NCBI GenBank assembly: GCA_000231825.2
Contig: JH720328.1
Span: 724,057 to 788,056, forward strand
Length of the DNA: 64,000 bases
Reading direction: 5' to 3'
Origin: Tetrahymena elliotti 4EA
Lineage: Eukaryota > Ciliophora > Oligohymenophorea > Hymenostomatida > Tetrahymenidae
Positions 28,001-39,364 of this stretch are shown here, piece by piece; the first letter of the stretch is position 1; each line of letters starts with the position of its first letter. Made by a program: the position numbers and the translations under genes. Below the pieces are notes generated by a model that was not told the origin of the DNA, searched no databases, and saw nothing but the letters and a program-made list of their open reading frames with translations.

Positions 28001-31000
28001 AAAGAATTATTTTTATTTTACATTTCTCCATTTGATGAATAGCTTTTGAGGGATGCCCATAGTCTTTTTTAACATTAAGAAAATGGCTTTCTTCTTGGTA
28101 ATTTCTGCTTAATATTTATTATCTTTTAGGGATTACAAACTTAACTTTAGTGGATTTGTGAATAAGTTGGCCAATCTTTGCTAGAAAGAAGCGTATTTAC
28201 GTCTCTCTTCAAAGTTTACTGGAATAGGAAGAGATTTCCACTATCATTTTATTATAGTTTAATTTTAGATTCAATTGAAATTGTAAAATAAATAAAAACC
28301 TTTTAGAAACATAGAATTTGTTGACCAACTTTAGATTAGAAAATCTTATTGAAGAATTGTATTTGATATCTACGAATAGAAGCATTCTTCTTGAAACTAT
28401 GAATAGCCTATCTAACTTAGTTACCTTTTGAGTGATTAATTGCATTTTTAAGCATAGCTATCATTTATCTTTTTTGATTATCATCTAAACGACTATAAAC
28501 CATAAACTAATACCATGTTCTAAAAGCCTTAGCTGATTTACTTTTAGATGCTTCAAACATCTTGTCAAGAGCATTCTTCTTTTTAATCATTGCGTCTGAA
28601 TTTAAAAAGATAATTTCTGTTCTAATTCTAAGAGCCCCAGTCATACTTTCAAAGAGATCAATTGTTCTCTTACATTTTTCAGCTTGCATAACACTTTTTA
28701 CAAGTTAACTCCAAACAGAAAATGCATTTTGAGTCTATGATAATTAACATATATTTAAATAATTTATTAAATAAAAATAAATGATTTACTCTTCTTCTTT
28801 ATTCTTCAAATAATCTCTCAATAACTTTCCTTTTTAAATTATTTTATCTGGTGTTTTCTGTGGCCTAGTAAAATCTTTCAGTAAGTTTTTCTTAAAGGAT
28901 AGTAAATAGATTTAAAGTAGATCTACACTTTGAATTTTATTTATATTCTTTTGTCTAAGAAGACCATTTTAAGAACATTTTCTTGTGATCACTCATAGTC
29001 AAATTTATCAAGCGATATATAATGTCCTTTTAAATTAGTTAACTCTGCACTAATGATTGTTTTAAAGGATCAAAGAACTATCTTAATCTTTTTCCACTGA
29101 ATTCATTCAGCAATCTTTCAAACTTTTATGCCTTAATTTTTTCTGATCCAGGAATTATAATTGGAAGAGCTTTCCATTTTGTGAATATCTAAACAAATTT
29201 ATTAAATAAAATATTTTTAAATAATCAATCAGCTTTCATCTTAAATAAATTTGTTTATCAATTAAATTTTTATTTTTCTTTCAATAAAAACTTTATTTTC
29301 TCATAAAATTCAAATAAAATGATGAAATTATTTTGTTCAAATAAAGCTTTTTTTTGCTAAAAACATTTAATATTTAAAATTTTATTTTGTTCAAATAAAG
29401 CTTTTTTTTGCTAAAAACATTAAATATTTAAAATTACTTATAGAGTTTTTCCTATTGAAGTATCAAGAAGCTTAGAGAAAAATTAGGTTTAAATAATTTT
29501 GATGTTCCTATTTTTCATGAATTGGTGTAGAACTTTTCTTTAACCACCAACAGAAGATCCCTCTTTCATTTAAGTAAGCTTCTCAATAATTCTACGTTTA
29601 GTTTCAAGATTGATTTTAGAATCGAAGACATGCTATCTCCATCTGTTAACACATAATCTTATATTGTAATTTTATAGATCAATTAACTTTTGTATGTATT
29701 TCTGCATTAAATCCCAGTTTCTGCTTTCTACAATCATTCCAAACTGCTGCTAAAGCTTAACGTGAAGAGTATCAAATAATTTAATAGTCAATGAGCATCT
29801 ATTTTTATTTATTTATTTATAAAAACAAAATCTTTATTTTAATTATTAAAATTACTTTTCAATTGCAATATCTTCTTTTTTTAAGTTCCATTAATCGAAA
29901 ACTCCTTGAAATTTAGATTTTTGATTTTATAAAAAGAGAGCAATTAGATTCTTTTTCTTTAGGTCTGCTTCATTTTTTGTTTACTTTAAACAATTCAAAA
30001 GCTATCTGTTTCTGCTAAATGCAAAATTACTCAGTTATTTTACAAATTAGTGAGAAATTGCTTTGGGAGGTCTGTAAGGAAGGTATTTCCACTTTTATTA
30101 ATAAAAATTATTTTAAGTTTTCATTAATTTAATATTTATTTTTTACCTTTAAGAAAATTTGATGTATCATTGAGAAAGATGATGCACCTACCAATTTATA
30201 AAAATTAATAATTATTTTTTGTTGCTTTTTGTCAACATCAAAACATTCTAGAGTCTTCTTAAGATTTCTCTTGACTTTATCTTCTAAAAGATCTCCAAGT
30301 TATTTGATAGCTTCACCTTTTTATTCATCTTTTTTTCTAAAATCACTTACCTTACTTCTCCACAAAATCCAGAACTCTTTTCTTAGCCTTTAATAATTTT
30401 AAATCAACTTTTACATAGCTTGAATTTTCTTATCATAATCAGGGAGTGAGCTGAACAGAGAAAATTCAACCCTTTATGAAAGTATCTCATTCACAACATC
30501 AAACAAAATCATAGTTTATTTACATCTACTAACTTTTTTAGCATTATCAGCAATTTGGAACCAGTTTATAAACATTCTTTTATGAGATGACATTGTTTTA
30601 TTAAGTAGGGTCTGAATAAAACTTTTCTATTTAAATAAAATTTATTTGATATGATCATTGTTTTTTGATCTCAAAATAATATTTGTTAAATTGATAATAA
30701 AAATAAAAATTTTGGAATTCCTTTTTGAGCTAATTTTTGTAATTGAAATTGTTTATTTTTTAAAATCTCAACTGAATGTATTTAAAAATGTAAATAACAA
30801 CTACCTAACGTTAAAAAAATTTGAATAATTGCTTTGAATTATCATGAAGGAATTCTTTATATTTCTTAAAATCAAAAGATTCATGTATCTATGATCATGA
30901 TGGGTATGGGAGATTAATTAAATGAACTCAATGAAATTTATAAAATAATCATTACTTTTTTAGAAATAGAATCTTGATAGATTTTGGTGAATGATGAGAA

Positions 31001-34000
31001 GGATTTTTTGATAGGCCTAATTGAGATATTATGCAAGATACTTTCAAATCTGACAGTTTTTATTTTTAATTCGTTATCACTTGGTGGGGGAAGATTTTTC
31101 CAGAGCATAAATAGATGAAGAATTTTTCCTGCAGAAGTATCAAAGAGAGCTTTGAAGATTTTTTATTGGATGTTCTTGATTTTGTAGTTTGTATAAAATT
31201 GACGAAGAATATATCTGTGAGAGTTCCCTGAGCTTCTTTTGACATACTCAACCATTTTTTTAAGCATATCTTTTTTATTATTATCATTGAGGAGCTACTC
31301 CATTCTATACTCTTATGTAGCTTATCTCCATTTGAAGAAATAATTATAATTCATTTTCTTCCATTGTGAGATTAATTTTTCGATTGCTGCTGTCATCTTT
31401 CTTTATTTTTAATCATCAGTGAAAACCAATGATGTATTTTACTAAATAGCTTATTCTACTTTTTCGAATAGGTTGATTACCATTCTACATCTACGAATCA
31501 TCTTATCAGTCTAAATCATTTATTTCCATTCAACAAACATTCTTTTATTCGATGATTATGTTTTCAGCAATAATGTTTGCATAGCTGCTTTCTTTTTGTT
31601 TTCAGCTTCTGAAAATAATTCCTTCATAGAGTCTTAGAATAATCTGAGTCTTTTATAAGCAAAATTTTGAAGTTTAATTTAAAATTTGTTTGCTGGACCT
31701 GCTAAACGAGAAGGTATATCCTTCCAGATTCTGATAACTTTAAGTAATTAACCAGCTTTAGTGTCTAATAATGATCTAAAAAAATTAATTTGAATCTTTT
31801 TAATCTTCATGTGAACATAGAATGAATGCAAAGTTTATCTCATTTTTGTTTTAAAACCATTTGTAACTTATTAGCCCAAATTTTAAATCATTCTTTAAGT
31901 CATTTCTCTGTTGAGAGATTAAAATCTAGTATTGACTCTCCAGGTATGAAGGAGTTAACGAGTGAACTAATTAAAATTGCCTAACATTCTTTCAATAACC
32001 TTCTTTTTCAAATATTATTCTCTATCTGATGAAAATAAGTGCAAGGTATTAACTGTCATTTCTTTATTCAAAGTCTCCATAAATTACATAACTAGCCTAA
32101 ATTACATTTATTATTTATGTTAGTTAGTTTTCTTTAACCACTCTCCAAAGCTATGCTTAATGTCTTTCTCTTTTTCTTCAAGTGCTTTCAATGCTGCTCT
32201 TTTTTTCCTATCCTCACCTTCATCTTTTTATCTTTTAATCATATCCAAAGGTATTCTTATCTTTCTATCAGTAAAAGAAACTAACAAATCTAAGAATTTT
32301 TTATTGACTAAGTAGTCTCTTTAATTTTATTTGATAACCCTAAATCCTATTTTTTTAAGCAACTTGTGCATTTTCCTTTCAAATAAATCACATAACCTTG
32401 TAAATAATTTTAATCTCTTTTGATTCTTCAATAAGATAAGAAATACTTATTTCTAAATTTTCTTTTAAAATGACTTTTTTGTATTCTCAAGCTTTTCTTC
32501 AAATTAAGCTATTTTTTTGCCCACAATATGTTCTTCATAAGGATTACTAATTAAATTTCTAAGTCTCCAATAAGCCTAAAATAATTATTTAACAAAATAT
32601 TAATATCTCTTATAATCTAAAATCAATTCAACTTATTTAACAAATTTATTTTTTAACGAATTGTTAAAAATCAAAAAATTCAAAAACTTCTTAAAATATT
32701 TAAAGCGCTGCCAAATTTATTTAATATTTTTAAATAAAAATTGAAAAATTTGAATAAATTTGTTAGCATTTATTTAAGGCAATGTAATTAAGTTAAATTT
32801 ACTATTTCTGGCTAGATTCTTGCATACAATACCAATCTCTTTATTACATTTTTAGGATAAACATTGTTGCTGTTAACCCTCCAACGGTAGAAAAATTCTT
32901 TCTTTTTTAATTCAGCAGGAAAGTATCTTTGAAATATTGTTAGAAGTATTTGCCCCTTAATTTTATCTTTGCAATTTAATTGTCTTTTTGCTAAATTGAA
33001 TAAGACTGTTCTAAATTAATTGAAACCATATCTCAACTTTTTATAATTTTAACATTTAGCATTGTATTTATATCTAATATTAAATTTACTCTGTTCTAAT
33101 TCAACTAATTAAGAGCTCTGCATAAAGGCTAAGCTCTTACTCTCATTTCTCTGAACTAATCTTGTTCTTAATTAACTCTTTATCCATTGAGAATACTCAA
33201 TTGCCTTACATTTCTGTATTTATTTAATGAGTTATTTATTTTTAATTGCTTATTAATTTTTATTTACTGTTGCTGTTGTGGCTGTTATTGACCTGATTAA
33301 GATTCTTTCCATTTCAGCATGAAAGAAAGAACATTTATTAAATTATATCTATGCTAATTATTCTAAATAACTTATCTTTATTATAAATAATATTTTAGTA
33401 AGTCTAGAATTTCAATGAAAAACTTACAAAATTAGATCTTTAAATTGGTTTGCATCTTAATTATTTTGCTACTACAACTAATTTAAATCATTTATTTCTC
33501 TCCTATACTACAATGATATAAAATCCATTACTTCCTCTATTATATTCTTAAAATAGAATTACTTCATATTATGGATCAGTTTGGTTGATTAAGGCCCTGT
33601 TTAAAATGATCAAAACCTAATCCCTAATTCTAAATTACATATAAAAGTAATTAATTTCAAGAAAAATGATGCCAAACAAAATGATCTATTACTCGCTATA
33701 CATCTACTAATTCTTTCAGTGTTCTTATAAATATAAAATATCTTCTTCTATGTTTGCTAATTAATTATAATAATTGATTTGTTGTTGGTGATAATTTTGG
33801 ATCTTTGAGTCTTGTTTTAATAACCTACAATTCAAATTTTTTAACTCTTGATCTATTTATCTTATAATTTATTTATTTAGTTATTTTTTATCTATCAATC
33901 TTTCTATCTTAATTTCTTTTCTTTTTTGCCAAACGAAACAAATTATTTCAAAAACTTGATTGATTATTCAAATTTTTAAATATTTTTTATTTCCCTTCTA

Positions 34001-34077
34001 TCCGTTTATAATGATCATTCAACTTATATTTATTAATTTGATTGCCACTAGTTTCCCAATTAATTTCTCTTACTCAT
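25006..34077 (-). CDS. Very large helical repeat protein with WKx[LI]P modules, coiled coil and Gln-rich tail
   Basis: Multi-exon gene of roughly 2,300 residues, ending at TGA 25006-25008. Exons join in phase back to about 33.9 kb; the ATG at 34077 (MSKRNQLGNQWQ) is only a candidate start and the first exons are unresolved. The body has at least five related modules. Each carries a helix like K-I-K-x-I-Q-x-x-F-F-x-x-L-x-D-T-x-A-G, then W-K-x-[LI]-P: WKDIP (about 31.72 kb), WKNLP (31.10), WKYLP (30.09), WKALP (29.17) and WKSLP (28.25). Within modules, F-x-x-W motifs recur (KRMFVEWKQ, YFFKWRQAT). The C-terminal third (26.6-25.0 kb) has a Pro-rich stretch, a coiled coil (25.9-25.7 kb) and a Gln/Asn/Tyr/Arg-rich tail with 11 straight Gln. 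I do not recognise the family. The F-x-x-W pattern loosely recalls Sfi1-type centrin-binding repeats, but the spacing (about 65, not about 23 residues) argues against that. A cytoskeletal scaffold is a guess. Confidence 0.7.
25291..25323 (-). repeat. Poly-Gln tract written mainly in TAA codons
   Basis: Eleven consecutive glutamine codons in the frame of the large helical-repeat protein, ten of them TAA and one CAA. In the standard code this would be a wall of stops; here it is a trinucleotide repeat coding polyglutamine. Confidence 0.85.
29330..29436. repeat. 54-bp tandem duplication inside an intron
   Basis: Two almost identical copies with period 54 (start of copy 1 at 29330, copy 2 at 29384), each containing TTCAAATAAAGCTTTTTTTT; they differ at one position near the end. 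The repeat lies in an intron of the large helical-repeat gene, between the exon ending ...DTSIGKTLQ and the exon carrying WKALP. It appears to be a recent slippage or duplication event with no coding effect. Confidence 0.9.
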
Positions 34078-34641
34078 CGCTAATGTAAATTTTTGAATTG
34101 CTGATATTAATTTATATTAAAGTTTGTTCTTTTGTGAATATTATTAAATCTAATTCAAAGTATTTTGACTGTTAAAATAAATTTAATTTTATTCATTCAA
34201 AATTAAAAGAATTTAAACTTTACAATTTATCAAATGCATTATCATTCTCAAATAACTGTAATTTAATTAATAAGTAAAATGGTTGCAGCCATCTATCTCT
34301 GAATTTATCTCTTTATTCCTAATTACTTATTAGTTTTTAGAGGTAATAACATTAACTTTCACAATAAATAAAAGAAATTTATTATCACAACAAATAAGAT
34401 TAATATGGACAAAAAAAACATAAATTATCTTAATATTTTGCATTAATTTTTTATTGAGATAAAATCCACCCATTCAAAACAGGAATTGTTTTTGCTGAAA
34501 TAAATTTGAGAAAAGAATATCTCTTTAATATTCTAACATTTGTTATTGTAAATTAATAGATACAAACATGATTCTAATCTGAATTATTTGCAATAATATT
34601 TTTTAATTTGCTTCTTAATTAAGTAAAAAACATAAAAAAGA
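34078..34641. other. Divergent intergenic region
   Basis: About 560 AT-rich bases between the minus-strand helical-repeat gene and the plus-strand first otubain gene. It should contain both promoters. Unresolved 5' exons of the minus-strand gene could extend into it. No recognisable motif was seen. Confidence 0.5.
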
Positions 34642-37600
34642 ATGTCTCAAATATAAAGTGGAAACAGACAAAGTTTTGAGAATTAAATAGAAATTATTTA
34701 ATAAGCAATAAAGAAAAATGAATAAAATTTGAATAGCCTAGTCTACAAAGCTTAGGAGGTCTCCTTTAGAATTTCTCCTATTATAAAATTTGAAAATTTA
34801 TCAGATTGCTAAATGAAATAGATCCCAGTATAAAAATTACAGTAAAAAAATTATCAATCATTATTGTACATTAGCGGAGATGGCAATTGCTTTTACAGAG
34901 CTTTTATGATTGATTACTTAATTCAAATATTTTCTACAAAAAATATTTCTTAGATAGAGCAATTAGTTTAAAATACTTACCAATTAAATGAAATTCATTT
35001 ATAATTCGGATATAGTGATGAAAACATAGATACTCAGCTTTAATTGTCTATCAAACTTAAATTTCTATAAAACATTTTAAAGTGGCATAACATTTTCATA
35101 CCTGATTAAAGTCAAACAAAGACAGCTGATATTGCTTCAATAATTTTTTAAGATTATAAAGATAACTTTACCTTAGATTTGTGCTCAGTAGTAATATGCA
35201 AAAACCTGATTTATTAAGTTGTTAATAATAATCTAAAAAATGATATTGATTGCTCTTAAATAAAAGCTCTTGATAATCAAACAAAAGAAGAAATACCCTA
35301 GTTGCTCTTTAAATATTAAGAATTTGCTTAACATTTCTGCATATCTAGTGCTCCAAAAGTATAATTTAATAAAAGATATTTAAAAATATAATAAATTTAT
35401 TTTAAACATTTTAATAGGCTTTCAATTGCAAGTTAACTACTTATCTGATTAACATTTAAAAATAAGAATTACTTGAATTTGTGTTTGGTGGCATATAGCA
35501 AGACAACCTTACTTAAATTAATCTCCTTCTACTGAATTAGCATTACTATATTCTTTTTAAATAGTCTGCAGAAGAACTCTAAATTAAAACTTACAAAAAT
35601 TAGTAATTCTATTAAATCATGGAATAAAGCATAATGTAATAAATAACTTTTTAATCTAAATTATTATCTGTTTATATTAAATCTCTCTTTCCAAATCTCC
35701 TCCTCAAATCCTATAAAAGGTTAAATATTATTTTTTATTCCCATAAAAATAAATACCTGATATTTCTTCATATCAAAATTTTTTTCTTCAAAAAAATGTA
35801 AAAATATCTGAAAAAAAAAAAACTTAATTCTTGAAATTTTTTCAAAAAAGAGTAGGTATGAAATATGATGAATTCTGCATTAGATTAATATTTTTTTATA
35901 AATAAAAATTATTAAAGATTAATATTTTTTTGGTTAATATATTAGAATACAAAATTCGTATTTGAAATCTTAAGATTTAATGTTAAGTGGTATTAAGCAC
36001 TCAAATAAGATGTAAAAATGCAATTAATGTAAGAATGAAAGAGACATGATTCTTTATAATAATGCATATTATTGCTTAAGTTGCATTTAGGATCTAATTA
36101 ATTAGCCAAATCAAAATAAATAGGCTGATGATTTTATGTTGGAATAGAATATTAAAATAGAAGAACAAATGATAAGAAATGCTTAAGAATCAGGAAAATA
36201 ATTCTATTAAAATTAAGTTTAATAAAATAATAATCAAGTAATATTTTTTAAACAGAAAAGCAATTGTCAAGAATGCAACTCAAGTGGAATATAAGCTTAT
36301 ATTATTGAAAATAAACAATATTGTTTAGGCTGCTTAGATTTTATATATAACCATGATAAGAGTATAAAACATATACAAGAAGCCTTTCCATTAATAAAAT
36401 AGAATAAAGTTCAAGATTTTTCAACTTAAAAAATATGCTAGTAATGCCAGAAAATAAAAAGTGAGCTTTATTAAAATTTTTGTATGCAATGTATTGAATA
36501 TAAATCTCTCAAAGAATATACGATGAATAATTAATCATAAGTATAAAATAAATAAGATAAGATGAGTTCAAGCAAGAGTAATTAAAGTAATTCTGAAATT
36601 AAAAATAGTAACTAGGTCAATTAGGGAAATAACCGTTTGCAAGATAACAACTAATTATCTGCTACATAGTGTGATATAATAAATTAATTGATTGGTTAAT
36701 CTTTGGAAAGGGAAAGTAAGAATCAATAAAAAAATGCTTAGTAAAATGAATAAAACAGCAATAATAGTGGAATTCAGAATTAATCAAGAGTATCCAATTC
36801 CTCATAAATAAAAGCAAATCAACAAACAAATAATATTGAATAAGCCTTCATTGCCTTTCAGAATGTGAAATTATCTACTTTTCCTAGCTAATAAAACCAA
36901 TCATAAGTAAAATAATAACAAAATCATAGCTTCCCTCTTTCATAAAATTAAAATTAAAATCAAAATTATGTTGATAATAATTAGAATCTTGATCCAAATC
37001 AAAACTAAAATTAAGAACCAAGTTAAATGTAAAATGGATACTAATAGAATAACCAAAACCAATAACAGTAGTAATCCTATCAATAAAATGGCAATTATTA
37101 ACAGTAATTTAATCATAACTTTGCTGGTTATAATAACTCTATGCCAAATTAATACAATCCAAATAATAATATGAATAACAGCAATTATTATTAAAACTAA
37201 AATGGTTAATAATAATATCAAAACATAAACAATTAATAAAACCAAAATAATTTTTAAAACTAAGATAACGGTAATGGGAATTTCATGAATAACTTCATGA
37301 TGGCTGGTAATTAAGCTCAAAACCAGTAAATTTAAGGTTAAAATTAAAATAACTAGAAACAACAAATAGTTTACAATTTTAGTCAACAACAAAACAATAA
37401 CTTTAAAAATAACAATAATGTTAATAATAATTTTAATAACAATAAGAACAATAATTAAATCAATTTAAATTAAAATAAATACTAGTTTAATTTTGTCAAT
37501 CCATAAATTTAAAATTTTGAAAAAAATAATTTAAGCCAAAATTAGACGTACCAAAATAACTAACATCATTAATAAAATATTGCAAATCAACATGAAAGAT

Positions 37601-38595
37601 TTGGAAGTTTTAATTAAAACTATTAAAAATAATTTTTAAATCAACAACAAAATTTTAACTAATAAAATGGTAATCAAAACTATTAAATGTAAAATTAAAA
37701 TTAATAGCCTGCTTTGAATTAAAATATTATGAATTAATAGAAACCAAATAACTTTTAATAAAACTAAAACCCAAACAATTAAAATAATAATTAGTAATTT
37801 AACTAATAATTTCTAAATCAATAATAGAATAATAATACCTAATAAAATTAAATGCAATTTAACAATAACAATCCGAGTTAAATACAATAAAATCATAGTA
37901 ACATGAATTTAAATCAAAATAATGTTATTTTTGATTAATAGTATCATCCTAAACCTTTAAGTGAATAAGAATAATAAAATTTATAATATCCAAATAACTT
38001 TTTGTAAAATAATTAGAAAACAGGATAAACTAATTAAATGAATAATTAGTAATTTAATGGAAATATCAACAGCTAGCCAAAAAATAATCAAATGTATCAA
38101 AATAATAGTTAACAAAATTAGATTCCTAATGAAAATAATAATAACAGAAGTAATAAAATAGAATTTCCAAATAACTTCAATATGGCTGCTTAAAATCTTA
38201 ACTAGCCCATTTAAAACTTTAATATTAATTCAAATAACTAAATTTAAATGTAATAATATCCTCTTTAAAATCAGCAATAATATAATAAACCCCCTACAGG
38301 TTAAAATTAACCTTAATCAGAATTTTAGATTCCTCCTCAACCGCAAAATATAATAAATTTTTTATAAAATTAAGATAATAATTAATACCAGTTGTAGCAG
38401 TAGTAATTACCACAACAAAACTAATTCTAAAACTAAAATAATTATTAATAACCATAGCAATACCAGTAATAATAACCATAATAATAAAATATAGCATAAA
38501 AGAATGACCAGTTCTTCTAACCTCAATCAAATAATTAAAATAATATCAATAATAATGGTATAAATAATAAATTATTTGTGTAAAACTTTAGTTGA
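34642..38595 (+). CDS. Otubain-family (OTU, C65) deubiquitinase 1, with three C4 zinc-like modules and Asn/Gln-rich tail
   Basis: Exons 34642-35358, 35418-35719 and 35946-38595 join in phase to 1,222 codons and stop at TGA 38593-38595. The N-terminal 300 residues are an otubain-like domain: YISGDGNCFYRAF gives Asp80 and the nucleophile Cys83, and LLLLNQHYYILFK gives His281. The family cleaves ubiquitin chains. The intron at 35359 sits just before AFNCKL, a position shared by all four otubain-like genes here. Three small C-x2-C-x(11-15)-C-x2-C modules follow (36019-36084, 36265-36333, 36436-36492), each with Tyr or Phe before the third Cys; zinc binding is inferred. From about 36.5 kb to the end the protein is almost all Asn and Gln with scattered Tyr, Phe and Pro, a prion-like composition of about 690 residues. 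An Asn/Gln-rich tail on a deubiquitinase suggests recruitment to condensates, which is inference. Confidence 0.88.
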
Positions 38596-39364
38596 ATTTA
38601 AGTTATCTTTATGATCTATAAAAATAAAGATTTCTACTTTGAAATGTTTTTAAAGTTTATTTATAATAAATAAATTATTTTTACATCATTTTATAAATGG
38701 AGCAATTTCTGTGGATTTTTAATTTTTGAAAAAGGTGAAAGGACATCAATCAATCTTAATGATTTAAATTAATCATTTGAAAATATGATTATAATAATTC
38801 TTTTGTAGATTTTTTTGATTGATTTGCAAAATATTTCAAATATTTATTTTCTTTTGTTTAAAGTTTTAAATATTTTGATAAACAAAAAAAATATAAATAT
38901 TGAAAAAAACATTTTCTTTCACCCTTCTTTTAATCTCATTAAAAAAATATTTTCTTTAAATATTTTTTAAAAAGAAAGGAAGGAAATATTTAAATTTCAG
39001 AATAGTTTTAAAATAAGTCAATAAAAATATTCAATAATATATTAATCGATATGTATGTTGCTCGAAAAGACAAAAAAAGTTAATAATTATACTTCACGTA
39101 TTAACTTTCATCAATTAGTTTTGATTATGAAGTGAATAATTATTGGGTTTCTTAGAAATTATGAAGACGAAATTTTAGTTTTATCTGATCTTGTATTAGA
39201 ATATTGCAAATTATTGATTGTCCCGGTTTTTTTGAATGATATTTAGTTAATTCATAAATTGATAATTAAGTAGAAAAATAAGGTAAAACAAAAACTATTA
39301 ATAAATTGATTTAGAATAGTAAAAGCAGAATAATAATTATACTGAAAACAAAACTTAAACAAAA
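38596..39364. other. Intergenic region
   Basis: About 770 AT-rich bases between two same-strand otubain-family genes. No gene or clear motif was seen. It should hold the 3' UTR of the first and the promoter of the second. Confidence 0.5.

Noticed and set aside
36940..37392. Long minus-strand frame rich in Leu, Ile and Val opposite the Asn/Gln tail of otubain gene 1
   Set aside because: It is the antisense reading of AAT/TAA/CAA-rich coding sequence, which always gives Ile/Leu/Val strings. The plus strand has the full gene structure.
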